Position numbers and translations under genes: made by a program. A DNA stretch of 49,254 nt from an uncultured Ruminococcus sp. Its GTDB lineage: Bacteria; Bacillota; Clostridia; Oscillospirales; Acutalibacteraceae. Below are positions 25,171 through 33,781 of this stretch, one piece after another (the first letter of the stretch is position 1; every line of letters begins with the position of its first letter). The stretch spans positions 1 to 49,254 of the forward strand of contig CAKSNZ010000012.1 in assembly GCA_934476515.1 (NCBI GenBank), in the 5' to 3' direction. The notes beneath the pieces were generated by a model, which saw only the letters and a list, made by a program, of their open reading frames with translations, searched no databases and was not told the origin of the DNA.

Positions 25171-25514
25171 TTGTTTTATCGAAACAACAAATATTACTTT
25201 TGCATAGTCAACTAATTTCCGAAACAGGTGGTAGTGATGGGTTAAGAGATGTATGATTATTAGAATCAGCTATTAATTCCCCTTTTCAGCAATTTGATAA
25301 CGAAGATTTATATCCAACAATTCAACAAAAAGCGTCACGATTATGTTTTGGGTTAGTAAATAATCATCCATTTATTGATGAAAATAAAAGAATCGGTGCA
25401 CATGTGATATTAGTTTTTTTAGCTTTAAACGGAATTGAACTTGAATATACACAAGATGATCTCTCTTCTACAATATTAAAACTTGCTTCAAATGAATATC
25501 CTATCAACAATTAA
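25167..25514 (+). pseudogene. doc: Doc toxin (Fic/DOC family) interrupted by one TGA codon
   Basis: Read through, the frame is 115 codons and shows a normal death-on-curing protein: GGSDGLRDV, stop, LLESAINSPFQQF, then NHPFIDENKRIGAH, matching the catalytic HPFxDxNKR motif. A TGA (25254-25256, codon 30) stands where relatives usually have Gly after GLRD(x); a single GGA-to-TGA change would explain it. The motif also has Glu where Gly or Ala is common. No shift is needed to read the rest. Other genes use TGA as a normal stop, so recoding is unlikely. Confidence 0.9.
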
Positions 25515-25545
25515 CGAAGTGGATAATCAATCATCAAGTATAAAA

Positions 25546-25571
25546 AAACGGCTGACAGATGTCAGCCGTTT
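25546..25571. terminator. Bidirectional intrinsic terminator
   Basis: A perfect 12-bp stem (AAACGGCTGACA / TGTCAGCCGTTT) with a 2-nt loop; on the minus strand it runs into seven T. It serves the cohesin/Ig-like gene and probably also phd-doc. Confidence 0.9.
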
Positions 25572-25594
25572 AATTTATGTAGTTTGTAATTAAA

Positions 25595-26653
25595 TTACTT
25601 CTTTACTGTAACTGCAATTCTTGCAAATTTCTTTGAACCGTCTGTAGCAGTAGCACGAACATAAGTCTTGCCCTTCTTAACAGCAGTAACTACAATAGTT
25701 GCACCTGAGTTTACAGAAGACTTATTAACCTTAACAACCTTTGTGTTTTCAGACTTAACAGTAAGCTTCTTAACACTTGCATTAGTTGGGTTAACAGTAG
25801 CCTTTAGTTTTGCCTTAGCACCCTTCTTAGCTAGTTTAACAGATTTTTGGTTAAACTTAACGCTCTTTACAGGCTGTTTAACAGTAACCTTAATTTTAGC
25901 AGTAGCAAGTTCACCGTCAGTTTTACAAGTAACTACAGCATTACCAGGGCCTACAGCAGTAATCTTAACCTGAGTACCTCTGCCTGATACCTTAACAACC
26001 TTTTTGTTAGATGATGTATAAGTTGCAGCATATGATGAGTCAACATCATTATTTACAGGACCAACGGCCTTAACCTTTACAACTTCGCTATCACCCTTGC
26101 CGTTATCAAGAAGTACAGATGTCTTTGCCATCTTTAGTGATGTAGCACCGATGATTGTTCTTGTTGTAATGTTTGTGTTAGTGTGCTTCATTAGGTCTGT
26201 ACCTGTTTCACCAATTAGCTTTGTAAAGCAACCTGAAACAGCATCAGCAGTAGTAGCACTTGTGTACTTATCGCTAGTATTAGTTACCTTAAATACAGCA
26301 GTTAGCACAGTCATTCTTGTTGACTTACAATCGTAAAGTGACTTTTTACCATTAAAGCTAACCTGGGTCATATCGCCCTTTACAGATGCACTTGAGTCAA
26401 ATGAATTAGCAGTATCAAAAGAAAGTGATGTTAAATCTAGGACAGTATTGTCATAGTTTAGTCTTCCTTCCATTGTGTTTGCCTTTTCATCAGTCTGCAA
26501 ATAGATATTATATACAATAGAATATCCTACATTTGCATTTACTTCATTAATTCTAACTGTTGATGTAGCAGAAGCAGTAGGAATAACTACAAGAATACTT
26601 AATGCCATAACAAGAGCTAAAACTAAAGAAATAACTTTGTTTGTCTTTTTCAT
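25595..26653 (-). CDS. Secreted cohesin-like / bacterial Ig-like (Big_2) protein
   Basis: 352 aa. A signal peptide (residues 1-29, ending ASA) is followed by a cohesin-like beta-sandwich at about 30-175 (NANVGYSIVYNIYLQ, MEGRLNYDNTVLDLTSLSF, LTAVFKVTN). Two Ig-like Big_2 repeats follow (about 185-270 and 275-352), each with a typical S-x-N-x-K-V-V-K-V strand. There is no membrane anchor or sorting signal, so it is exported or held through domain interactions. Cohesin domains bind dockerins in cellulosome- or amylosome-like assemblies, but no dockerin is encoded in this window. Start after GGAGG. Confidence 0.8.
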   Translation of the reverse strand: MKKTNKVISLVLALVMALSILVVIPTASATSTVRINEVNANVGYSIVYNIYLQTDEKANTMEGRLNYDNTVLDLTSLSFDTANSFDSSASVKGDMTQVSFNGKKSLYDCKSTRMTVLTAVFKVTNTSDKYTSATTADAVSGCFTKLIGETGTDLMKHTNTNITTRTIIGATSLKMAKTSVLLDNGKGDSEVVKVKAVGPVNNDVDSSYAATYTSSNKKVVKVSGRGTQVKITAVGPGNAVVTCKTDGELATAKIKVTVKQPVKSVKFNQKSVKLAKKGAKAKLKATVNPTNASVKKLTVKSENTKVVKVNKSSVNSGATIVVTAVKKGKTYVRATATDGSKKFARIAVTVKK

Positions 26654-26776
26654 AATTAGAGTTCCTCCGTTTTCTTTTTTCTTATAATTTAATAAAATTA
26701 TTACTATTTATTGTTATATTTATTATACAACACAAGTATTAATTTGTCTAGATAAAAATACTACTTAATAAAACTT

Positions 26777-27283
26777 TTACAATGTTAATTTTACGGTCAT
26801 AATTGCCAAAACAAGGGCAGTAAAATCAGCACAAAGTCCTGTAAAAAGTGTATGCCTTGTTTTGGTAATACCAACACTTCCAAAGTACATTGTTACTGCA
26901 TAAAGAGTTGTTTCTGTACTACCGGCAAGGACAGAGGCAATCTCCCCTACTAAAGAGTCAGGCCCATAGTTCTCATAAATATTAGTCAGTAATGCTGTTG
27001 CACCACTGCCACTTATAGGTCTTAACACTGCCATTGGAACAATTTCTTTAGGAAAGTTAAACATATCGGCTAAAGGCTCAACAGCCTTGCAAAGCAGGTC
27101 TATTGTTCCACTTTGTTGCAACATTTCAACTGCAACAACTAAACCTGTTATTGTAGGAATAATCATATAAAGTGTATGTAATCCCTCAACAGCACCCTCA
27201 ATAAAAGCATCAAAAATTTTTACTTTCTTTATCATAGCATAAACCACTACAAGTGCAACTGTAATCGGTACAATTATTTCCAA
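26777..27283 (-). CDS. spmB: Spore maturation protein B
   Basis: 168 aa, about five membrane segments, with the nucleoside-recognition/Gate-type pattern (IPTITGLVVAVEMLQQSG, AVLRPISGSGATALL, GSTETTLYAVTMYFGSVG). SpmA and SpmB are needed for proper core dehydration and spore heat resistance in Bacillus and Clostridium. Start is TTG after AGGGTGAAACG, overlapping spmA by 10 nt; no ATG is available nearby. Confidence 0.93.
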   Translation of the reverse strand: MEIIVPITVALVVVYAMIKKVKIFDAFIEGAVEGLHTLYMIIPTITGLVVAVEMLQQSGTIDLLCKAVEPLADMFNFPKEIVPMAVLRPISGSGATALLTNIYENYGPDSLVGEIASVLAGSTETTLYAVTMYFGSVGITKTRHTLFTGLCADFTALVLAIMTVKLTL

Positions 27284-27858
27284 CGTTTCACCCTATTTAA
27301 ACCTTTACCTATTAATAAAGCAACAACTAATGCACAAAATGAGCATATTATTACACAAGGAATAATTGAAAAAGGCTCTTTACTACCATAGCTTTGTCGA
27401 AGAAAACCTATAGTTGCCGGAATAAGTTGCATGGAAGCAGTATTCATTACAACAAAGATTACCATAGAATCAGTAGCAGTATCCTTCCTTAAATTGTTCT
27501 TTTGAAGTTCGGCCATTGCTTTCAGACCAAAGGGTGTTGCAGCATTTCCTATACCAATTAGGTTAGCACTGATATTAAGGCAGATGCTTTCAAATGCACT
27601 TGAATGTTCATCAACGTCAGGAAAAATCTTTTTTAGTATTGGTGACAATACCTTCACCAGTTTTCCTGTTAGTCCACTTTTCTCAGCGATTTTCATAATG
27701 CCTGACCAAAACACAATTACACCAAAAAGTGTTATTAAAAGTTTTGTTGCCTTTTCTGCACCATTCATAAGCCCGGAAGAAACTCCTGCTCCATTTCCCG
27801 TTACAATGGCACAAATCACAGAAATTACGATTAAAAATCCCCAAACATAGTTTATCAT
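27274..27858 (-). CDS. spmA: Spore maturation protein A
   Basis: 194 aa integral membrane protein with the Gate-domain pattern (WSGIMKIAEKSGL, LSPILKKIFPD, NLIGIGNAATPFGLKAM, FVVMNTASMQLIP). It partners SpmB in the developing spore. spmA and spmB overlap and form an operon. I saw no strong ribosome binding site before its ATG, and no clear mother-cell promoter could be assigned by eye. Confidence 0.93.
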   Translation of the reverse strand: MINYVWGFLIVISVICAIVTGNGAGVSSGLMNGAEKATKLLITLFGVIVFWSGIMKIAEKSGLTGKLVKVLSPILKKIFPDVDEHSSAFESICLNISANLIGIGNAATPFGLKAMAELQKNNLRKDTATDSMVIFVVMNTASMQLIPATIGFLRQSYGSKEPFSIIPCVIICSFCALVVALLIGKGLNRVKRWK

Positions 27859-27943
27859 ATGTACATAATACCACTTTTGTTCATTATATTTTGAATAAAT
27901 TGTGAAAATTAAACTTCTTCAATTTAATGGAACTTGAACATAC

Positions 27944-27972
27944 TTGACATAAATTTTATCATTTGGTAAAAT
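27944..27972 (+). promoter_or_regulatory. Strong sigma-A promoter of the AbrB-family gene
   Basis: TTGACA (27944-27949), 17 nt, TAAAAT (27967-27972), about 90 nt before the ATG. It implies a leader of about 85 nt. Confidence 0.8.
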
Positions 27973-27986
27973 AAAATAGCAATAAG

Positions 27987-28015
27987 TATATAAGTGTCGC
28001 TACTTGTATATTTTT
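27987..28015 (+). terminator. Possible leader attenuator of the AbrB-family gene
   Basis: TATATAAGT / ACTTGTATA stem (nine pairs, one G-U) with a 6-nt loop is followed by TTTTTG, inside the expected 5' leader. The stem is AT-rich and weak, so it could be a regulated rather than constitutive terminator, or incidental. Confidence 0.3.
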
Positions 28016-28063
28016 GTCGTGATGATATTTACTGCTTGTAATATTTTTTTGGAAGGTGAAAGT

Positions 28064-28309
28064 ATGAGACAAATCGGTTATGTAAGTAAAATTGATACTC
28101 TTGGCAGAGTTGTAATTCCTAAGCCAGTAAGACAGATGTTTAATCTAGAAAAGGAAGATCCTATTGAAATTCTTCCTAAGGACAATGGCCTACTTATCAG
28201 AAGATATCAGCCAACTTGCCTATTCTGTGGCGAAAGCGACAATGTTATCACATTCGAAGGCGTTAAGGTTTGCGAAGAATGTGTTAAGAGAATGTACAAG
28301 AGAATCTAG
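28064..28309 (+). CDS. abrB: AbrB/SpoVT-type transcription regulator with zinc-finger tail
   Basis: 81 aa. The N-terminal swapped-hairpin DNA-binding domain is clear (KIDTLGRVVIPKPVRQMF). The C-terminal ~30 residues carry CLFCG and CEECV, a likely zinc-binding knuckle found in the clostridial AbrB group. Such proteins govern the transition to stationary phase and sporulation. The frame is open from 28004, but GGAAGGTG precedes the ATG at 28064. It has a near-consensus promoter. Confidence 0.92.
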   Translation: MRQIGYVSKIDTLGRVVIPKPVRQMFNLEKEDPIEILPKDNGLLIRRYQPTCLFCGESDNVITFEGVKVCEECVKRMYKRI

Positions 28310-28449
28310 TTTAATTTTCTTTATTCATTAAATTATATTTATTTAAAATTTAAATATTACTAGAATACAATCTATTTTTAATTTAATGCAAGCAGAAATA
28401 CCTTATTATTGATTTATTTTAGTATGACTTTTTTAAATCATTTGTGCGT

Positions 28450-28482
28450 AAAAAAGACACTGTAAAAAACAGTGTCTTTTTT
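28450..28482. terminator. Intrinsic terminator
   Basis: AAAAAAGACACTGT / ACAGTGTCTTTTTT, a perfect 14-bp stem with a 5-nt loop. It lies about 140 nt after the AbrB-family gene and could serve it. The rest of the 28310-28658 gap is AT-rich and I see no gene in it. Confidence 0.8.
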
Positions 28483-28658
28483 ATTTTGTCTTTTTAACTT
28501 TCATTTTCGCCTTATTAGACTATTCACTAATAATACTTACTATATCAAATCACATTACTAAAAAATTTAATATAATAAAATATCAAGGCTCTAGTTATAA
28601 ATGTAATTATACATTCTTTCATATTGAGATAACAATATAAATTTATTACAAAATTAAA

Positions 28659-28682
28659 AGCCCCATCAAAAATGATGGGGCT
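28659..28682 (-). terminator. Intrinsic terminator of the surface protein gene
   Basis: AGCCCCATCA / TGATGGGGCT with loop AAAA; on the minus strand TTTTAATTTTG follows. Confidence 0.85.
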
Positions 28683-28727
28683 GATTAATTGAGTTTTAAG
28701 TTTTGAGTTTTAAATCAGTTTACTAAC

Positions 28728-29870
28728 TTAAGCCTTCTTCTTACGAGTTAGGAAGTAAACACCTGCTGCTGCTAGCATAACACCTAGACCAATGTATAGA
28801 GGCATAGCGTCCTGACCTGTTGAAACTGTTTCTGTTGTTTCTGTAACGTCAGAAGCGTCAACCTTGTTACCGTTAGCATCTGTGAATGAACCATCAGCAT
28901 TCTTTGTAACTACGTTACCATTCTTATCCTTATAGATCTTCTTACTTGATGAGTTAGAAGAACTGTTTGAGCTTGAACCTGATGAGCTGTTTGAGCTTGA
29001 GTTAGATGAGCTGTTTGAGCTTGAACCTGGTTTAACCTTATTTAGGTCAGTCTTTTCAGTGTAAACACCACCACCCAAAACTAGTACTTTACCTTTGCTA
29101 ACAAGTTCTTTGAATTCTGCTTTAATTTCAGCAAGTCTTGTTTTATGGTCTCTAGCATTTGACTGTGGACTAAAAGAAGCCTTGTTAGGATACTGCTTGT
29201 AGTTCTTGTCCCATGCATTGACAATATCATCTGGAGTTGAACCCTTTGTTACGAATTCACCCTGTACTGTACCTACTGATGTAATCTGTAGAGGAATACC
29301 ATACTTCTTAGCATTTTCTGTCCAAGCGATTGGATAGCTATGCTTTTTTGAGTCTTCTGTATTTTCAAATGACGGTGTGGTAGATGTTACTTTAATAGTA
29401 TCACCAATACATTCTGTACTAAACATTAGACCACATGATTCAATACCACTATCAGCATAAACCATTAGGTTGTATGTAACGCCTTCCTTTAGACCACCCT
29501 TCATGTATGTGCTTTCATTAAGGTTTGATACATCGTAAGCTAGTTTACCGTCTTCTTCTTTAAAACGTTCTGACTTAGTACCATAATCAAAGAACTGTTC
29601 ACCGTTCTGCTTAGCTTCCCAAATGTGGATTGAGAAAAATTTACCGGCCCAGTTAGGCTTTTCTAGATAAATCTTACCTGATGTACCTGTTGATTCAGCA
29701 TCTGTACCTGCACCTACAGATACATTACCGTCAGCTGCTGCTGTTTCTACATCTTGAGAAGAACCTGCTGCAACTAAATCTTCTTTTTCGTCAGCTGATA
29801 CTGACATCATAACAGTTGTAAAACTCATAACAACTGCCATAACTAATAGTACGCTTAATAACTTCTTCAT
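28728..29870 (-). CDS. Cell-surface protein with carbohydrate-binding-like domain and C-terminal anchor
   Basis: 380 aa. Signal peptide (1-26, ending VSA) and an acidic linker. A beta-rich domain at about 67-190 (FFSIHIWEAKQNGEQFFDYG, LMFSTECIGDTIKVT) resembles, from memory, a domain in Ruminococcus starch-associated surface proteins. A Ser/Asn repeat linker (about 282-311, units of SSNS) follows. The C-terminus is a sorting-type tail: VSTGQDAMP, a hydrophobic helix, then RKKKA. The signal resembles the TGxxxMP variant common in these bacteria, not LPXTG. A starch-adherence role is inference. Start after GGAGGAG. Confidence 0.72.
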   Translation of the reverse strand: MKKLLSVLLVMAVVMSFTTVMMSVSADEKEDLVAAGSSQDVETAAADGNVSVGAGTDAESTGTSGKIYLEKPNWAGKFFSIHIWEAKQNGEQFFDYGTKSERFKEEDGKLAYDVSNLNESTYMKGGLKEGVTYNLMVYADSGIESCGLMFSTECIGDTIKVTSTTPSFENTEDSKKHSYPIAWTENAKKYGIPLQITSVGTVQGEFVTKGSTPDDIVNAWDKNYKQYPNKASFSPQSNARDHKTRLAEIKAEFKELVSKGKVLVLGGGVYTEKTDLNKVKPGSSSNSSSNSSSNSSSGSSSNSSSNSSSKKIYKDKNGNVVTKNADGSFTDANGNKVDASDVTETTETVSTGQDAMPLYIGLGVMLAAAGVYFLTRKKKA

Positions 29871-29901
29871 AGTTATCTCCTCCTATAAAATTAAACCAAT
29901 A

Positions 29902-29963
29902 AAGATTTGTGGGGATGACTTCCCCATTGGCTTAATTATACACCTTTAAAAATTGTAAAGCAA
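29902..29963 (-). promoter_or_regulatory. Promoter and structured leader of the surface protein gene
   Basis: On the minus strand, TTGCTT (29958-29963), 17 nt, TATAAT (29935-29940). The transcript would begin with a nested hairpin: outer CCAAT/ATTGG (29896-29930) around GGGGA/TCCCC (29911-29925). The structure may only stabilise the mRNA. Confidence 0.45.
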
Positions 29964-30074
29964 CAATTTTGTAATATTTTGTTGACTGTAAAATGCACAA
30001 ACTTTGTATATTCAAAATATACATAATGCACAAATGACAAGGAAATATGAATAAACTATTAACTTTAGTTTTCT

Positions 30075-31010
30075 TTATTCTTCCTTTTTACTCTTTTTCT
30101 TATCAACAATAACCTTAATTACAATTACTACTACAATAACTGCTACAATAGCTATAATTCCAAGATTTCTCCAGAAGTTATCAGAGTCTGTGTATGAAAC
30201 CTCTTTACCGTTAGAGTCTGTAACATTCTCACCTGATGAATTTGTTCTCATAGCAGTTGACTCTGTTGTTTCCTGATAAGCAGTTGTAGTATTTACAACA
30301 GTGTTCCCGTTAGCATCTGTCTGCACATTTGCGTTATTATTTACTACGTCACCGTCTGTATCACCGTTACTTTCAGTTGACTGATTGTTGGTGTTATATC
30401 TGCCGTACTGACCACCGATTGGATTGTTACCACCGTTTTTTGTACCTTTACCGTTTTCATAGTTAATAAAGATACCACCGTTACCGTCTTCGTTAACCTT
30501 TGGTGTTAGATTTTTTTCTGCTGACTTACCGTTTACTAAGAAGTCAGTAGTAAAAACAAGTGTGTCAACACTGTTACTGTTTGATAGGTAGTCAAAACAC
30601 TGCATATAATATGTAATGTCTGTGCTACCACCCTTTAGAACTTCAAAAGTCAAGGATAGAATCATTGTCTTTTTCTTCATATCCCAGCCTTGAACACCGT
30701 TTGCACTATTAAATAGCACTTCGTTATCTAGGTTAGTGTTATAAACAGAGCTACCACCATCAAGATATTCTACTTTGTCAGGGTCAACCTTTAGATACTT
30801 AGAATCATAAGCAACCTGCATCTGAATATCCTCTACTTTTTCAGGAACTTCAGATACACAAAATTCATATGTAACTTTATCCCCAACCTTTGCATTAACT
30901 TTGCCGTTTAGCTTTAGATTTTCTGCTGCTGAAAAACTTGTTACAGAAAAAGCTAAAGTAAGTAGGCACATTAGCAGTGCAAGAACAACAGCACTAATTC
31001 GTTTTGTCAT
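30075..31010 (-). CDS. Membrane-anchored cohesin-like protein
   Basis: 311 aa. Signal peptide (1-28). One cohesin-like domain at about 32-165 (NGKVNAKVGDKVTYEFCVSE, DIQMQVAYDSKYLKVDPDKV, LSLTFEVLKGG). A low-complexity Asn/Thr/Gly linker (about 185-275) then leads to a single transmembrane helix (about 283-304) and a basic tail, KKKSKKEE. The layout places the domain outside the cell. It lies between galE and the carbohydrate-binding-like surface protein on the same strand. It could dock dockerin enzymes, but cohesin-like folds also occur in other adhesins. Confidence 0.78.
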   Translation of the reverse strand: MTKRISAVVLALLMCLLTLAFSVTSFSAAENLKLNGKVNAKVGDKVTYEFCVSEVPEKVEDIQMQVAYDSKYLKVDPDKVEYLDGGSSVYNTNLDNEVLFNSANGVQGWDMKKKTMILSLTFEVLKGGSTDITYYMQCFDYLSNSNSVDTLVFTTDFLVNGKSAEKNLTPKVNEDGNGGIFINYENGKGTKNGGNNPIGGQYGRYNTNNQSTESNGDTDGDVVNNNANVQTDANGNTVVNTTTAYQETTESTAMRTNSSGENVTDSNGKEVSYTDSDNFWRNLGIIAIVAVIVVVIVIKVIVDKKKSKKEE

Positions 31011-31034
31011 ATTATTTTCCTCTTTATTCTTTTA

Positions 31035-32048
31035 TTATTCTTCGTAACCCTTAGGGTTCTTCTTCTGCCAATTCCATGAATCACGACACATATCTTCAAG
31101 TGTCTTTTCAGCAGTCCAGCCAAGAACTTCCTTAGCCTTAGTTGGGTCAGCATAACATTCTGCAATGTCACCGGCTCTTCTTGGCTTAATCTGATATGGA
31201 ATTTCAACATTATTAACCTTGCTGAATGTCTTAACAATATCAAGAACCGAGTAACCAACACCTGTACCAAGGTTAAAGATTTCTGTACCCTTGTGGGCAT
31301 CAGCATAGTCAATAGCCTTAACATGACCTTTAGCTAAGTCAACAACATGGATATAGTCACGAACACCTGTACCGTCAGGTGTTGGGTAGTCGTTACCGAA
31401 TACACCAAGTTCCTTTAGCTTACCGACTGCAACCTGAGTAATATATGGCATTAGGTTGTTTGGAATACCGTTAGGGTTTTCACCGATTGTACCACTTTCG
31501 TGAGCACCGATAGGGTTAAAGTAACGAAGAAGAACAACAGAAAGTTCAGGGTCTGTCTTTGTAACATCCTGAAGAATCTGTTCTGTCATTAGCTTTGTCC
31601 AACCATAAGGGTTTGTACAAGAAGTTGGCATCGTTTCTACTAGAGGTACAGTCTTAGGAATACCATAAACTGTAGCTGAAGATGAGAATACAAAGTTGTG
31701 GCAACCAAATTCTTTCATAACTTCCAAAAGTGTTAGAGTACTGTCTAGGTTGTTACGGTAGTACATTAGTGGCTTTTCACAGCTTTCACCAACTGCCTTT
31801 AAACCGGCAAAGTGAATAACTGCATCAATCTTGTTTTCGCTGAATACTTTTCTTAGAGCATCATGGTCACAAACATTGATTTCATAGAAAGGAATTTCCT
31901 GACCAACAATCTTTTCAACTCTCTTAACAGCTTCTTTCTTACTGTTGCAAAGGTTATCAGCGATTACTACTGTATGTCCGGCACTAATTAATTCTATGCA
32001 AGTATGTGAACCGATATAACCGGCACCACCGGCTAATAAAATATTCAT
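31035..32048 (-). CDS. galE: UDP-glucose 4-epimerase
   Basis: 337 aa short-chain dehydrogenase of the extended class. The NAD-binding GGAGYIGSH motif is at the N-terminus, SSSATVYG carries the catalytic Ser near residue 124, and PYGWTK holds the catalytic Tyr-x-x-x-Lys. It interconverts UDP-glucose and UDP-galactose for galactose use and surface polysaccharides. Length is normal. Start after AAGGAG. It follows the aldolase-type gene on the same strand with a 39-bp gap. Confidence 0.96.
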   Translation of the reverse strand: MNILLAGGAGYIGSHTCIELISAGHTVVIADNLCNSKKEAVKRVEKIVGQEIPFYEINVCDHDALRKVFSENKIDAVIHFAGLKAVGESCEKPLMYYRNNLDSTLTLLEVMKEFGCHNFVFSSSATVYGIPKTVPLVETMPTSCTNPYGWTKLMTEQILQDVTKTDPELSVVLLRYFNPIGAHESGTIGENPNGIPNNLMPYITQVAVGKLKELGVFGNDYPTPDGTGVRDYIHVVDLAKGHVKAIDYADAHKGTEIFNLGTGVGYSVLDIVKTFSKVNNVEIPYQIKPRRAGDIAECYADPTKAKEVLGWTAEKTLEDMCRDSWNWQKKNPKGYEE

Positions 32049-32087
32049 TTTAAAAACTCCTTATTAAATTAATAAAAAATTTCAAAA

Positions 32088-33068
32088 TCAGCTATTAATA
32101 ATATCATAAAGTTCGTTAGCAAATTTTGAATAATCTTTTCTATCTTCTTTAACATAAGAAATTGCAGGACGAGGGTGGGTGTTAAACTGACCTGTTAGCA
32201 TATAAGGAATGTCATAACCCCACTTAACGCCATCAGCCTTTAACTTCTCAGTATGTTCTTCAATAATCTTTAGGATAGGTGCAACCTTGTACTTAGGATT
32301 TTTTAAGAAACCAAGTAGTAGTTCAAGGGCACAGTTACCGGCACCTCTACCCATGCCGTCAACTGTAGCATCAAGGTAACTAACACCCTGAGTCATAGCT
32401 TCAATAGTATTTGCAAAAGCAAGTTGCTGATTGTTATGAGCATGAATACCAGCACTCTTGCCGTACTTATCGGCATATTCACAATATAGGTTAGCAAGTT
32501 TTCTTGACTGTTCAGGATAAAGTGCACCGTAGCTATCTACAATATAGAAAGCATTAACAGGGCTTTGGCCAAGAATGTCAAGTGCTGTCTTAATATCATC
32601 TGTGTTAGCCTTAGAAACAGCCATAATGTTGATAGTTGTTTCGTAGCCTTTCTTTGCACAATCCTCAATCATTTCTACTGCTGCAGGAATTGTGTTAATG
32701 TATGTTGCAATACGAACAAGGTCAATAGGACTGTCCTTTTTAGGGATAATATCCTTCTGAAAATCTGTTCTGCCTACATCAGCCATTACTGCAATCTTTA
32801 GACCTGTTTTGTTGTCACCAACAATTTTTCTAATATCTGAATCGTTACAGAATTTCCACTTACCAAAATCATCTTCGTTAAAAATTTCTTTAGATGCCTT
32901 GTAGCCAAATTCCATATAGTCAACACCGGCTTTTACATTTGCCTGATATAAGTCCTTAATAAACTTATCGTCAAATCTAAAGTTGTTGCAAAGTCCTCCA
33001 TCTCTTATTGTTGCATCAACAACCCTAATGTCTTGTCTTACTGAAAGTAAGTCACCTTTTTGTGCCAT
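32088..33068 (-). CDS. Aldolase catalytic domain protein (HMGL-like)
   Basis: 326 aa TIM-barrel protein. The DRE-type start of the family is visible as VVDATIRDGGLCNNF. Metal-ligand type residues occur in GIHAHNNQQLAFANT and the substrate loop in DATVDGMGRGAGNCALE. Relatives include 4-hydroxy-2-oxovalerate aldolase and homocitrate-type enzymes, and several are found in surface polysaccharide clusters. The substrate is unknown. An ATG at 33083 is in frame, but GGAGG sits between it and the ATG at 33068, which is the better start. Confidence 0.85.
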   Translation of the reverse strand: MAQKGDLLSVRQDIRVVDATIRDGGLCNNFRFDDKFIKDLYQANVKAGVDYMEFGYKASKEIFNEDDFGKWKFCNDSDIRKIVGDNKTGLKIAVMADVGRTDFQKDIIPKKDSPIDLVRIATYINTIPAAVEMIEDCAKKGYETTINIMAVSKANTDDIKTALDILGQSPVNAFYIVDSYGALYPEQSRKLANLYCEYADKYGKSAGIHAHNNQQLAFANTIEAMTQGVSYLDATVDGMGRGAGNCALELLLGFLKNPKYKVAPILKIIEEHTEKLKADGVKWGYDIPYMLTGQFNTHPRPAISYVKEDRKDYSKFANELYDIINS

Positions 33069-33226
33069 TGGTATATCCTCCATCTATAATAAATTAAACA
33101 TATAAAATGATATAGTTATTCATAATATACATTATTACATATACATAATACTACACAATGTAAATTAAAACAAGATTTTTCTTGTTATTTGTTATAATAA
33201 TTGATAGAATTAGTGTAGGTGATATT

Positions 33227-33667
33227 ATGAAAATTTATATTGACGGTGACGGTTGTCCTGTTGTCGATATTACAATAAAAGTTGCAAAGGAATATAAATT
33301 ACCTTGCACTATAATTACAGATACTTCTCATATTTTTAACAAGGAATATGCAAATACTATTACAGTAGAAAAGGGTGCTGATTCTGCTGACTTTAAAATT
33401 GCAAACCTTATAGAAAAAGGTGACATTGTAGTTACTCAGGATTACGGTTTAGGTGCAATGTGCTTAAGCAGAGGCAGTAAGCCTATTAACCAAAACGGAC
33501 TTATCTATACTGACCAAAACATTGATTCTTTGCTGATGACTAGATACATCAGTAAAAAAGCAAGAATGGCAGGTAAACACACAAAAGGACCTAAAAAGAG
33601 AACTGCCGACCAAGATAAAAGTTTTGAAAAATCATTGAAAAAATTAATTGAATCTTTAAACGGTTAA
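33227..33667 (+). CDS. yaiI: YaiI/YqxD family protein (DUF188)
   Basis: 146 aa. The N-terminal DGDGCPVVD and the central VVTQDYGLGAMCL are diagnostic of the YaiI/YqxD family, a PIN-like fold of unknown function. The C-terminus is basic (KGPKKRT). The frame is open from 33182, but TAGGTGAT precedes the ATG at 33227. It stands alone. Confidence 0.9.
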   Translation: MKIYIDGDGCPVVDITIKVAKEYKLPCTIITDTSHIFNKEYANTITVEKGADSADFKIANLIEKGDIVVTQDYGLGAMCLSRGSKPINQNGLIYTDQNIDSLLMTRYISKKARMAGKHTKGPKKRTADQDKSFEKSLKKLIESLNG

Positions 33668-33672
33668 AAAAT

Positions 33673-33757
33673 TTAGTGAATATCTAAAGAAAACAAGATT
33701 GATTTACTAATGTGAACTTATACAAAAGTCCTTAAACGGGCGAACACTGTTCGCCTC
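33673..33757. repeat. Dispersed repeat fragment with hairpin
   Basis: Positions 33673-33728 match 412-479. Next comes the palindrome GGGCGAACACTGTTCGCC (33738-33755), the same hairpin as at 69-87, 279-297 and 49037-49055. It ends about 25 nt before the PLP decarboxylase-like gene and so lies in its probable leader. Confidence 0.8.
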
Positions 33758-33781
33758 TACATTTTAAGATAGGGTTTGAAT

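Noticed and set aside
25254..25256. TGA recoded as an amino acid in doc
   Set aside because: TGA is a normal stop for other genes here (for example phd), and the position usually holds Gly, so a point mutation is simpler. No selenocysteine element was sought beyond inspection.
31007..31324. 105-codon open frame overlapping the 3' end of galE
   Set aside because: Out-of-frame shadow of galE with no family resemblance.
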